Source: Oricola nitratireducens
GTDB lineage: Bacteria > Pseudomonadota > Alphaproteobacteria > Rhizobiales > Rhizobiaceae
DNA length: 64,000 bases
Direction of reading: 5' to 3'
Assembly (NCBI RefSeq): GCF_014904745.1
Contig: NZ_JACZCS010000025.1
Location: forward strand, 1-64,000
The position numbers were made by a program, and so were the translations under genes. The notes under the pieces are model-generated. The model was not told the DNA's origin. It did not search any database and worked only from the letters and a program-made list of their open reading frames with translations. Numbering within the stretch: position 1 is the first letter of the stretch; each line of letters starts with the position of its first letter. Positions 9,105-17,056 of this stretch are shown piece by piece.

Positions 9105-10103
9105 TCAGGCGACCATCAACTGCTTGCGGTCGGCGCGCTCCTGCTGCGGCGATTTCGCATAGACCTCGCGGTAGCATTTGGAGAAATGCGACGCGGAGAC
9201 GAAGCCGCATGCGATCGCCACCTCGACGACAGGCATCGACGACTGGATCAGCAGGTGGCGGGCGCGGTCGAGCCGGATTTCCAGATAGTAGCGCGCCGGC
9301 GAGCGGCCCATCTCCTGGCGGAACAGGCGCTCGATCTGGCGCCGCGACAGGCCGACGTGATCGGCGATCTCGATGAGCGACAGGGGTTCGGAAAGGTTGG
9401 CTTCCATCAGTTCGATGATGGTCAGCACCTTGGCGTTCTGGACGCCGAGGCGGGCGCGCAGAGGCAGGCGCTGGCGGTCGGTCGGGCTGCGCACACGGTC
9501 GGTCAGCACCATCTCGCAGATGCGGTTGACGGTGTTGTCGTCGAAATCGTCGCCGATGATCTTGAGCATCATGTCGAGCGCGGCGGTGCCGCCGGCGCAG
9601 GTGTAGACATTGCCGTCGATCTCGAACAGGTCGGAGAAGACGCTGACTTGCGGGAACGCTTCCTGGAAGCCGGGCAGGTTTTCCCAATGAATGGCGCAGC
9701 GCTTGTTGTTGAGCAGGCCGGCGGCGCCGAGCGTGTGGGCGGCGGTGCACAGCGCGCCAACCTTGACGCCGCGATTGTGTTCCTCGCGCAGCCATGCCGA
9801 CAGCGACTTGGAGTGGTATCGCTCGATGTTCAATCCGCCGCAGACGAAGACGATGGACGGGCGGTGCTGGCCGAGCATGTATTTGCGCTCGTCGTCGATG
9901 GAGCTGTCGACGTCGATCTGGACGCCGTTGGACGCGCGCACGGGCTCGCCCGTCTTGCTGGCCAGGCGCCATGTATAGGCGTCATATCCGAGCACGCGAT
10001 TGGCGCCGCGCAAGGGCTCGATGGCCGCGGTGAACGCAATCATCGTGAATTCGGGCATCAGGTAGAAAACGATCGTTTTCTGTGGGGCAGGTGCGTTCGT
10101 CAT
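9105..10103 (-). CDS. GlxA-family transcriptional regulator, GbdR-like (GATase1-like domain plus AraC HTH)
   Basis: A 332-residue regulator. Residues about 10-190 form a DJ-1/PfpI-type (GATase1-like) sensing domain with VGALCTAAHTLG (Cys119) in the place of the nucleophile elbow; residues about 225-320 are an AraC-type double helix-turn-helix (LSLIEIADHVGLSRRQIERLF and VAIACGFVSASHFSKCYRE). This architecture is that of GbdR, the activator of glycine betaine and dimethylglycine catabolism genes in Pseudomonas. The neighbourhood (corrinoid methyl transfer, FAD/GcvT enzymes, soxB) supports a role in sensing betaine or its breakdown products, but the ligand is an inference. No hydrolase activity is expected. 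Confidence 0.85.
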   Translation of the reverse strand: MTNAPAPQKTIVFYLMPEFTMIAFTAAIEPLRGANRVLGYDAYTWRLASKTGEPVRASNGVQIDVDSSIDDERKYMLGQHRPSIVFVCGGLNIERYHSKSLSAWLREEHNRGVKVGALCTAAHTLGAAGLLNNKRCAIHWENLPGFQEAFPQVSVFSDLFEIDGNVYTCAGGTAALDMMLKIIGDDFDDNTVNRICEMVLTDRVRSPTDRQRLPLRARLGVQNAKVLTIIELMEANLSEPLSLIEIADHVGLSRRQIERLFRQEMGRSPARYYLEIRLDRARHLLIQSSMPVVEVAIACGFVSASHFSKCYREVYAKSPQQERADRKQLMVA

Positions 10104-10301
10104 CGTCGCGCGGTCGCTCCCATCACTCGTTTCGCAGCTCTCGCTGTCGCATTCGGAACAGAAAATCAGTCTCTCGCGTTCCGGTCAAACAAAATCCGCG
10201 CGGGTATCCATGCGCATCACGCGTGGCCGGATCGGCGTGAAGAGCCCCGGCAACGGGATTGCCGAGGCGACCGATTGCTGCCGACGGTGTTGGAAATCGG
10301 A

Positions 10302-10448
10302 TCAGCCGATGAAAAAACCATAGCGCGAGCCTGCGCGCGCGCCGGTTTCGCCGGGCATCGTGCGCGCTAGACGGGCGCGCTCGAACAGCGTGGTCTCGTT
10401 TACCGAAGTGCCGCGATTGCGGCGGAAAAACCTGGTGACAGCGTTCAT
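10302..10448 (-). CDS. Possible 48-residue basic protein
   Basis: A short reading frame (MNAVTRFFRRNRGTSVNETT...) with a good ribosome site: GGAG lies eight bases before the ATG. The product is basic with no membrane segment and ends SRYGFFIG. It lies between the reactivase gene and the GlxA-like regulator, on their strand, in an otherwise empty stretch of about 630 bases. I do not recognise the protein. It could be a real small gene or chance; conservation would decide. Confidence 0.35.
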   Translation of the reverse strand: MNAVTRFFRRNRGTSVNETTLFERARLARTMPGETGARAGSRYGFFIG

Positions 10449-10731
10449 TTTACACTCCATGCAATAGCCGGTTCACACGGAGCAGCCTTTTCGCGCCTCG
10501 ACCGTTCCTACAGTGTTTTGGACACACCGACTGGCGGGAACGGGCCAGCTATTATCAAAGCGTTTTCCGGTTGCTTGGGTTCAACCGGGATCACGCTCCC
10601 TCATGGGCGGCTCTATGGCTCCCATATGGTCTTCACACGGTGCTTTCGCAATGCGAAATGCGAAGGGAATGCGAGGAAATGCGACATGCGGCGATGTCGC
10701 ATATAAAACGGTAAACGAAGGATGACGAATG
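10449..10731. other. Intergenic stretch without a recognisable gene
   Basis: About 280 bases between the start of the 48-residue frame and the end of the reactivase gene. Apart from reading frames without start signals I see no gene, terminator with a T-run, or repeat. The stretch 10104-10301 on the other side of the small frame is equally empty and should hold the promoter of the GlxA-like regulator. Confidence 0.5.
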
Positions 10732-12768
10732 TCAGCCGCGGGCGCGGCGTCCGCCCTCGCGCCGGCGGCGGCCGGCGCCGCCCGCCTCGCCGCCGGATGC
10801 AAGCGCCTTTTTCGGCGGCAGCTTGACGGCTTTGGCGAGTTCCGGGAACGGATCGGTCTTGTTCGGCAGCGCCATGGCGGCGACGAAATGGTCCTGGAAT
10901 TTCGGTTCCAGCGCCGTTTCGATCTTCTCGATCCTGCGCACGGTTTCCTCGATCTCGCGGCGGTAGTCGCGGTTGACGAGCGCCATGCGCGCGCCGGTGC
11001 CGGCGGCATTGCCGACCGCCGAAACCTTCGACAAGTCGCAATCGGGGATTAGGCCGAGCACCATGGCGTATTTCGGATCGATGAAGGAGCCGAAGGCGCC
11101 AGCGAAGCGGATCTGGTCGACATGGTCGATGCCCTGCTTGTCCATCAGGAGCTTGATGCCGGCGTATAGGGCCGCCTTGGCGAGCTGGATGGCGCGCACG
11201 TCGTTCTGGGTCACGGTGATCAGAGGATCGCCGTCATTCAGCACATAGGAGAAGGTGCGTCCGTTCTCGATGATGCGCGGCGACTTCGCGGCCATCGCGC
11301 CGTCGACGACACCGTCCTCGGAGATAATGCCAGCGAGGTACATCTCGGCGACGACCTCGATGATGCCGGAGCCGCAGATGCCGGTGATGCCGGTCTTGAC
11401 GGAGTCGGCGAAGCCGTCCTCGTTCGACCACAGATCGCTGCCGATGACCTTGAAGCGGGGTTCGAGCGTTTCCGGGTCGATGCGCACGCGCTCGATGGCG
11501 CCCGGCGCGGCGCGCTGGCCGCAGGAGATTTCCGCGCCCTCGAAGGCCGGGCCGGTCGGGGACGATGCCGCGACGACGCGCTTCGAATTGCCGAGCACGA
11601 TCTCGGCATTGGTGCCGACATCGACCAGCAGCATCATCTCGTCCTGGCGGTGCGGGCCTTCGGCGAGCGTCGCCGCGGCGGCGTCCGCGCCGACATGGCC
11701 GGCGATGCAGGGAATGACGTAGACGCGGCATCCCTGGTTCGCGTCGAGAGCGAGTTCCCTTGCCCGTGTGTGGATCGCGCCGGAGACGGCCAGCGCGAAG
11801 GGCGCGCCGCCCAGTTCCGTCGGGTCGATGCCGAGAAACAGGTGGTGCATGATCGGATTGCCGACGAAGACCGTGTCGAGAATGTCGTTGCGGTTTGCGC
11901 CGGATTCCTCGCAAACCTTGCCGATCAGGTCGTCGACGGCCTTGCGCACGGCATCCGTCATCGCCTCGCGCCCGTCCGGATTCATCATCACATAGGAGAC
12001 GCGGCTCATCAGGTCTTCGCCGAAGCGGATCTGCGGGTTGGACGTGCCCGCCGAGGCAATCACGTGACCTGACAGCAGCGAAACCAGATGCAAGGCGATG
12101 GTCGTCGACCCGATGTCGCAGGCAATGCCCCAGGCTTCGTTGTGGAGGCCGGGCCAGAGCGCGATCATGCTTGCCTGCCCGGTGTCCTCGTCCTTGTGGA
12201 TCGCCGCCGTGACGGCCCAGCCACCCTTGCGCAGCGTCGACTGCACGATCGGGAAGATATGCGGGTCGACCAGAATGTCGGTGAAGCCCCAATCTGTTTC
12301 GAGCGCCGCCTTGATGCGGTCGAGATCGCCGAGCGGCTTGTGCATGTCGGGTTCCTCGACCTCGACATAGCAGAGCTGGACGGCGGGCTTGCGCTCGAAG
12401 ACGCGGGTGTCGGCCGCCTTGCGGATGATCTGGGCGTTGATCTGGACATCCAGCGGGATGTCGATGACGAGATCGCCCGTGATCGTCGCCGAACAGGAGA
12501 GGCGGCGGCCGGGCTTCAGGTCGCGCTTTTCGGCGTAGCGCCTTTCCTTCGGCCCGAAGGGGGAGAGGTGGTCATTGGCGGAGGTGATGCCGTGCTTGGC
12601 GAACTGGCCTTCCTGCACCTCGACCTGGCAGCGGCCGCAAATGCCGCGGCCGCCGCATACGCTTTCGACATAGACGCCGAGCTGCCGCGCGGCCTCGAGC
12701 ACCGTCGTGCCTTCGGGAAAGCGGCCGCGCTTGCCCGACGGCATGAAGAGGATGAGAGGATCGGTCAT
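10732..12768 (-). CDS. Corrinoid reactivase: [2Fe-2S] ferredoxin plus ASKHA ATPase (RACE/RamA-like, DUF4445)
   Basis: A 678-residue protein that should re-reduce inactive Co(II) corrinoid to Co(I) at the expense of ATP. Residues 1-100 are a plant-type ferredoxin with Cys38, Cys44, Cys47 and Cys92 (CGGRGICGRC...SCSA). A linker follows, then an ASKHA-type ATPase from about residue 195 (ACDIGSTTIALHLV, LLVDVGTNAEIVLGN, GITGICGSGIIEVVAE, FAGAFGSFID). Such reactivators accompany non-pyrrolysine and pyrrolysine methyltransferase systems and, as I recall, split methionine synthases in roseobacters. The last 20 residues are an unusual Arg/Gly tail (GGAGRRRREGGRRARG), not needed for either domain and echoed in four partner proteins. 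It lies downstream of the MtgA-like gene on the same strand, although a small opposite-strand gene comes between. Confidence 0.92.
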   Translation of the reverse strand: MTDPLILFMPSGKRGRFPEGTTVLEAARQLGVYVESVCGGRGICGRCQVEVQEGQFAKHGITSANDHLSPFGPKERRYAEKRDLKPGRRLSCSATITGDLVIDIPLDVQINAQIIRKAADTRVFERKPAVQLCYVEVEEPDMHKPLGDLDRIKAALETDWGFTDILVDPHIFPIVQSTLRKGGWAVTAAIHKDEDTGQASMIALWPGLHNEAWGIACDIGSTTIALHLVSLLSGHVIASAGTSNPQIRFGEDLMSRVSYVMMNPDGREAMTDAVRKAVDDLIGKVCEESGANRNDILDTVFVGNPIMHHLFLGIDPTELGGAPFALAVSGAIHTRARELALDANQGCRVYVIPCIAGHVGADAAAATLAEGPHRQDEMMLLVDVGTNAEIVLGNSKRVVAASSPTGPAFEGAEISCGQRAAPGAIERVRIDPETLEPRFKVIGSDLWSNEDGFADSVKTGITGICGSGIIEVVAEMYLAGIISEDGVVDGAMAAKSPRIIENGRTFSYVLNDGDPLITVTQNDVRAIQLAKAALYAGIKLLMDKQGIDHVDQIRFAGAFGSFIDPKYAMVLGLIPDCDLSKVSAVGNAAGTGARMALVNRDYRREIEETVRRIEKIETALEPKFQDHFVAAMALPNKTDPFPELAKAVKLPPKKALASGGEAGGAGRRRREGGRRARG

Positions 12769-12872
12769 TTCTGCGTTCCCGCGTCTGCGATCGGGACAAT
12801 ACGGGCTTTCCGGTTAAGCAATTGGAAGCCGGTCCGTGCGACCTTGGGCCGGCAACGAAAGGACCTTCCGCC

Positions 12873-13121
12873 ATGCCGATGACGTTGCTGTCCGCCGTCT
12901 TGTCCAGTTTCTTCCTGGTCCGCCTGATCAAGGGGCCGTGGATGCGCCATCCGCATTATCTCGGCCTTGCCATGATCGGATCGATCCTTTCCACCGTCAT
13001 TCTTGCGTCTGTCTCGCCCGGCATGGAGGACGAGTTCATCGCCGGAAATCTCGCCGCCTTCGCCGGCGCCTTTGTGGCGATCCAGGCCTTCGACAGGCTG
13101 AGCGGCATCAACGCGCCCTGA
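12873..13121 (+). CDS. Small membrane protein of unknown function
   Basis: An 82-residue protein started at 12873, with GAAAGGA nine bases before the ATG. MPMTLLSAVLSSFFLVRLI is followed by a second hydrophobic stretch (LGLAMIGSILSTVILASVS) and a third weaker one near the end, so it should sit in the inner membrane. It lies alone on the plus strand between two minus-strand one-carbon genes and ends nine bases before the stop of the MtgA-like gene. No domain recognised. Confidence 0.65.
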   Translation: MPMTLLSAVLSSFFLVRLIKGPWMRHPHYLGLAMIGSILSTVILASVSPGMEDEFIAGNLAAFAGAFVAIQAFDRLSGINAP

Positions 13122-13129
13122 CAGATGCC

Positions 13130-14086
13130 TTATCCGCGCGAGAGCCTTGCTTCGCGCCCGCCACGTCGTCCGCCCGCGCGGCCCGCCGGTGCGGCCGACA
13201 CCGAGGCAGGGGCGCCCGCGGCATTCGGCTGATAATCCTTGTAGGTCCGGATCCAGTTCATGCAGTCCGGGTCGGTGCCGTTCAACACGTTGGCGGCGCG
13301 AACGGCTTCCATTTCCTGCGGGCGGCACGGGTTCATGATGGCCGAGGTCATGCCGGCGCCGATCACCATCGGGATGAAGCCGGCATTGATGCCATGGCGA
13401 TGCGGCAGGCCGAAGGAGATGTTCGACAGGCCGCAGGTGGTGTTGACCTTCAGTTCCTCGCGCAGGCGGCGCAGCAGGGCGAAGACCTGTTTTCCGGCCG
13501 TGCCCATGGCGCCGATCGGCATGACCAGCGGATCGACGACGATGTCTTCCGGCTTGATGCCGTAATCGGCGGCGTGCTCGACGATCTTCTTGGCGACGGC
13601 AAAACGGACGTCGGGATCCTCTGAAATACCTGTCTCGTCGTTGGAGATGGCAACGACTGGCACGTCGTACTTCTTGCAGAGCGGCAGGATCGCTTCCAGC
13701 TTCTCCATCTCGCCGGTGACCGAATTGACCAGCGGTCGGCCCTTGGCGACCTTCAGCGCGGCCTCGATCGCGGCGGACACCGAAGAGTCGATCGACAGCG
13801 GTACGTCGACGAGTTCCTGGACGATCTGGAGCGTCTGGACCAGCAGCGCCGGCTCGGTGGCGTTCGGATCGACCGCGGTGACGCCTGCGTTGACGTCGAG
13901 CATGGTCGCGCCGGCGGCAACCTGTTCGAGCGCGTCCTTCCTGACCGTGTCGAAATTGCCTTCGACCATTTCGGCGGCCAGCTTCTTGCGTCCTGTCGGG
14001 TTGATGCGTTCCCCTATCACGCAGAAGGGCTGATCGAAGCCGATGATGATTTCACGGGTTGCTGATGCGACGACGGTGCGTGTCAT
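13130..14086 (-). CDS. Methyltetrahydrofolate:corrinoid protein methyltransferase (MtgA/AcsE-like pterin-binding protein)
   Basis: A 318-residue TIM-barrel pterin-binding enzyme. FCVIGERINPTGRKK near residue 22, MLDVNAGVTAVDPN, SIDSSVSAAIEAAL, LVNSVTGE and GLSNISFGLPHR are the family's folate-binding signatures, as in AcsE and the folate module of MetH. It should move a methyl group between tetrahydrofolate and the corrinoid protein encoded at 20.5 kb, in either direction. About 25 C-terminal residues are an Ala/Gly/Arg tail (AGRAGGRRGGREARLSRG) beyond the normal end of the family. A GAGG ribosome site precedes the ATG, and a perfect palindrome (14102-14123) lies just upstream. It follows metF on the same strand after 74 bases. 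Confidence 0.92.
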   Translation of the reverse strand: MTRTVVASATREIIIGFDQPFCVIGERINPTGRKKLAAEMVEGNFDTVRKDALEQVAAGATMLDVNAGVTAVDPNATEPALLVQTLQIVQELVDVPLSIDSSVSAAIEAALKVAKGRPLVNSVTGEMEKLEAILPLCKKYDVPVVAISNDETGISEDPDVRFAVAKKIVEHAADYGIKPEDIVVDPLVMPIGAMGTAGKQVFALLRRLREELKVNTTCGLSNISFGLPHRHGINAGFIPMVIGAGMTSAIMNPCRPQEMEAVRAANVLNGTDPDCMNWIRTYKDYQPNAAGAPASVSAAPAGRAGGRRGGREARLSRG

Positions 14087-14101
14087 AATGTCCTCGTTTA
14101 A

Positions 14102-14123
14102 GATATAAAGACTTCTTTATATC
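14102..14123. promoter_or_regulatory. Operator-like palindrome before the MtgA-like gene
   Basis: GATATAAAGA (14102-14111), spacer CT, TCTTTATATC (14114-14123): a perfect 10-bp inverted repeat, 16 bases upstream of the start codon. There is no T-run and the AT-rich form suits a protein-binding site, not a terminator. A near-identical site lies before the homocysteine methyltransferase gene at 55 kb. It resembles ArsR-type SahR operators of the methionine cycle as I remember them; the regulator gene is not in the window. Confidence 0.65.
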
Positions 14124-14160
14124 GTTATGGGTTTTCGTTCAAGGTCGGATGGCGGCCTGC

Positions 14161-15273
14161 TTAGCCGGTTCGTCCTTCCACGATCTCCTGCGGCGTCTGG
14201 CCATTTTCGGCACTGAGCATGTCTTCGAAGCGCTCGGCAACCATGCGATCGTCCGCGCGCATTTCGCGTTTCCACGGTTTGCGGCCTTTCAGGGCATCCG
14301 ATTCGCTGACAATCTCGGCGACGTATTCCTCCTGGCGATAGGCCATCACATGGATGCCGGAGACGCCTTCGATCTCCTTCACCTCGTTGATGATGTCCAC
14401 GCAAATGCGCTTGCCCTCGGCTTTCTGGTTCTCGGCCCCTTCCAGGCGCTTGATCACATGGTCGGGTATATGAATACCCGGCACGTTGGACCGGATCCAT
14501 CGCGCGGTCTTCGCGGAGGCGAGGGGGCCGACGCCGCACATGATGTAGCATTTCTCGTGCAGGCCCATGTCACGCACCCGCTTCATGTACTCGGCGAACA
14601 TGGGAACGTCGAAACAGTACTGGCTCTGTACAAACTGCGCGCCCGCCTCGATCTTTTTCGCAAGCCGGTGCGGGCGGAAATCGAAAGGCGGAGCGAAGGG
14701 ATTGATCGCGGCCCCGAGAAAGACGGACGGTGAAGATGTCAGTTTTCTGCCCGACAGGAATTTGCCGTCGTCGCGCATGGTGCGAATGGTTTCCAGCAGC
14801 GACATCGAATCGAGGTCAAAAACCGGTTTCGCGCCGGGCTGGTCGCCTGCCTGCACACCGTCCCCGGTGAGGCACAGGATATTGGCGACACCCATTGCCG
14901 CGGCGCCGAGGACGTCCCCCTGAATGGCGATGCGGTTTCGGTCACGGCAGGAAATCTGCATCACGGGCGCATAGCCCATCCGGGTCAGCAGGGCACAGAT
15001 TCCAACCGAGGACATGTGGGCGTTTGCGCCGGAGGCATCGACAGCATTGATCGCGTCGACCCAGCCGTCGAAGACGGCCGCGCGTTCGAAGACGTCGGCG
15101 GCGTTGGCGGAGTCGGGCGGATTCAATTCGGCGGTCACCGCGAATTCGCCGCGCCGCAACACGCGTTCGAGGCGCCCAAGAGACGAGTGTCCCGGAAGCG
15201 GATCAAGCGGCAAATCGATGCCAAGCGGATTCTCGTCGCTCTGCGGCGGGCGGTTGCCGGATTTTGATGTCAT
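14161..15273 (-). CDS. metF: Methylenetetrahydrofolate reductase
   Basis: A 370-residue MTHFR-family TIM-barrel flavoprotein interconverting methylene-THF and methyl-THF. The ATG at 15273 is chosen because it overlaps the stop of metV (ATGA) and starts the conserved protein; the longer open frame upstream lies inside metV. Family segments are visible: FAVTAELNPPDSANAADVFERA, VMQISCRDRNRIAIQGDV, NILCLTGDGVQ, FVQSQYCFDVPMFAEYM and MCGVGPLAS. It is the longer form that normally works with MetV, which is encoded immediately upstream. In this network it links methyl groups removed from osmolytes to oxidation, or supplies methyl-THF for methionine. Confidence 0.93.
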   Translation of the reverse strand: MTSKSGNRPPQSDENPLGIDLPLDPLPGHSSLGRLERVLRRGEFAVTAELNPPDSANAADVFERAAVFDGWVDAINAVDASGANAHMSSVGICALLTRMGYAPVMQISCRDRNRIAIQGDVLGAAAMGVANILCLTGDGVQAGDQPGAKPVFDLDSMSLLETIRTMRDDGKFLSGRKLTSSPSVFLGAAINPFAPPFDFRPHRLAKKIEAGAQFVQSQYCFDVPMFAEYMKRVRDMGLHEKCYIMCGVGPLASAKTARWIRSNVPGIHIPDHVIKRLEGAENQKAEGKRICVDIINEVKEIEGVSGIHVMAYRQEEYVAEIVSESDALKGRKPWKREMRADDRMVAERFEDMLSAENGQTPQEIVEGRTG

Positions 15274-15866
15274 GACCGGTTTGCCTCCTCGCGCGCCGCC
15301 GCTGCCAATGCGGTCACGCGAAGCCATGAGGAGGTCTCGCGCAGCGACTGGTCGACGGGCTTCTGCACATCCAGAATAGCGTCGCGCTTGTTCATCCGGC
15401 GCGAACCGTTCCAGGCTTGCACCCAGACACACGGCATGTCCGGTTCGACTTCGCAGTTTCCGTTGGCGCGTACGCCGCCGCAGGGGCCGTTTCGCAACTG
15501 CTTCGGGCAGTTCATCGGGCAGGACATGCCTGTCGACGACAACACGCACTGGCCGCACATGCGGCAGTCGAACAGCAATCCCTTCACGCCCCGCTCGACA
15601 AATGTCACCGGTTTTTCAGCGCGGTTATACCCGACGGCCTTCCACACCGGATGCAGTGCCAGAAACGTGTTGGCGAAGTGGCTGTAGAACCATTCGAGGA
15701 AGCGCGAATGACGCACCGACCACAGACGGATCGTATAGGATTTGCGCTGGCGGCGGGCCAGTGTCAAATGAGCCGGGTTGAACGCGCCTTTCTCGGCAGC
15801 CTTTTTCTTCATCGCCTCCGGCGAGATGCCGGGCTTTGTGCGGCCGTCGGCCAGCGGGCTAGCCAT
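15270..15866 (-). CDS. metV: MetV-like zinc/iron-sulfur partner of MetF (MTHFR_C domain)
   Basis: A 198-residue protein of the family that accompanies MetF in acetogens and some proteobacteria. The Cys-rich centre, FDCRMCGQCVLSSTGMSCP followed by NCPKQLRNGPCGG, NGNCEV and MPCVW, holds at least nine cysteines suited to metal or Fe-S binding. The start at 15866 is preferred: it overlaps the end of the upstream gene by eight bases (ATGGCTAG) and the stop overlaps the metF start, so translation of three genes is coupled. In acetogens MetV shuttles electrons to MetF; in an aerobe this suggests a ferredoxin-linked reductase. Function inferred from family. Confidence 0.88.
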   Translation of the reverse strand: MASPLADGRTKPGISPEAMKKKAAEKGAFNPAHLTLARRQRKSYTIRLWSVRHSRFLEWFYSHFANTFLALHPVWKAVGYNRAEKPVTFVERGVKGLLFDCRMCGQCVLSSTGMSCPMNCPKQLRNGPCGGVRANGNCEVEPDMPCVWVQAWNGSRRMNKRDAILDVQKPVDQSLRETSSWLRVTALAAAAREEANRS

Positions 15867-16161
15867 CTGCGCGGCCTTCCGACTTGACGAGCGCCTTGAG
15901 GGCGCCGTCGTCGTATTTGTCGAGAATTTCATTCAAGGCGCGGTCGGCTTCGGCTTCGAGATCGTCGCTTACGGCAATCGGATCGCCCTTGCGCCACTCG
16001 GCCATATAGGCGTCGCTGTCGCGTGCGCCGACGCGCATCGCGCACATGTCGATGGCCTCCGTGAAGCGAAGCGGCAGTTCGCGTTTCGCGCTGTCACGCC
16101 GCTTGCGGATGATCACCTGTGCCGGGATATCGCGCCAATAGACTATGATCTTGTCAGCCAC
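15859..16161 (-). CDS. 'Virulence factor' domain protein
   Basis: A 100-residue protein. The GTG at 16161 is chosen because GGAG lies eleven bases upstream of it and the product then begins VADKIIVYWRDIPAQVIIRKR, as in this family. It matches the small conserved domain labelled 'virulence factor', whose biochemical role is unknown. Its place as first gene of a coupled operon with metV and metF (eight-base overlap) suggests a role in one-carbon metabolism, not virulence. The C-terminal third is acidic and helical. Confidence 0.8.
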   Translation of the reverse strand: MADKIIVYWRDIPAQVIIRKRRDSAKRELPLRFTEAIDMCAMRVGARDSDAYMAEWRKGDPIAVSDDLEAEADRALNEILDKYDDGALKALVKSEGRADG

Positions 16162-16323
16162 AGTTGTTCTCCATGTCGGTTCAGCAATGACGCAAGCCCG
16201 ATTGTCCGGCTTGTTGCGCGACGACGTGCGGCAATTCAAAAGCGACAGCGCCGCGCCCAGTCAGATTACGCCGGCGGCCGGACGCATACCAAATTAAGCC
16301 AGTGATGCGGAGCGATTACAGGG

Positions 16324-16974
16324 TCAGAGCAGCCAGGAATGGGCGAAGGCGTGGGCGGCAAGGACGACGCCGACCATGATGCAGATCGCGACGACGCCGG
16401 TGACGACGCCGACGACGAGCCAGAAGCCGTCGCGCTCGGACAGGGCTATCCCGCAGATGAAGACGGCGAGCGCCGGCAGCCAGTTGCCGAAGGGGATCGG
16501 AATGACCACGGCGACGGCGAAGACAAGGGCGACCAGGCCGACGACCTTTTCCGCGCTCTTGGCGTTGGGAAAGGGCCAGTAGCGCGGCCGGACCCAGTTC
16601 TCCATCCGCTCGAGGAACGGGATGAGCCAGGTCGTCATCTTGTGGAAGCCCTTCTGGCTCAGCGAGCGGCGCAGAAAGAAGCGCGGCAGCCAAACGGTCG
16701 GATATCCCATCACCATCTGGAAGGCGACGAGGACGATCGGTACGCCGAGCAGAACGGTCGAGCCGGGCGGAAAGGGCAGCAGGTTGATCGAAGCGGTGAA
16801 GACGAGGAAGGTGGCGAAAGACCGGTCGGCGAGCGCGTTGCGGATGCGGCGCACGGAAACGGAATCGCGTTCCTCCGTCGCCAGCCCGGTCAGGACCTTC
16901 GAAAGCGGTCGCGGACGGCCATAGGATACCGTCGCTTCAGCCGCATCGAACTGGTCCGCCTTCTGCTGCAACAT
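16324..16974 (-). CDS. exoD: ExoD-family membrane protein
   Basis: A 216-residue membrane protein of the ExoD family. Conserved features are the short hydrophilic start, FATFLVFTASINLLPFPPGS, VLLGVPIVLVAFQMVMG, PRFFLRRSLS and two C-terminal membrane segments (FAVAVVIPIPFGNWLPALAV; GFWLVVGVVTGVVAICIMVG). In Sinorhizobium exoD affects exopolysaccharide and nodule invasion; its molecular action is unclear. It stands alone between the one-carbon operon and the DUF1638 gene. Confidence 0.88.
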   Translation of the reverse strand: MLQQKADQFDAAEATVSYGRPRPLSKVLTGLATEERDSVSVRRIRNALADRSFATFLVFTASINLLPFPPGSTVLLGVPIVLVAFQMVMGYPTVWLPRFFLRRSLSQKGFHKMTTWLIPFLERMENWVRPRYWPFPNAKSAEKVVGLVALVFAVAVVIPIPFGNWLPALAVFICGIALSERDGFWLVVGVVTGVVAICIMVGVVLAAHAFAHSWLL

Positions 16975-17056
16975 GCCGGTCTCTAGCCCTCGGAACGCCC
17001 ATGGCGCCGCTGTGCGACGTCACGATGACGATATCCCCCATTTGCGACGATTTGGT

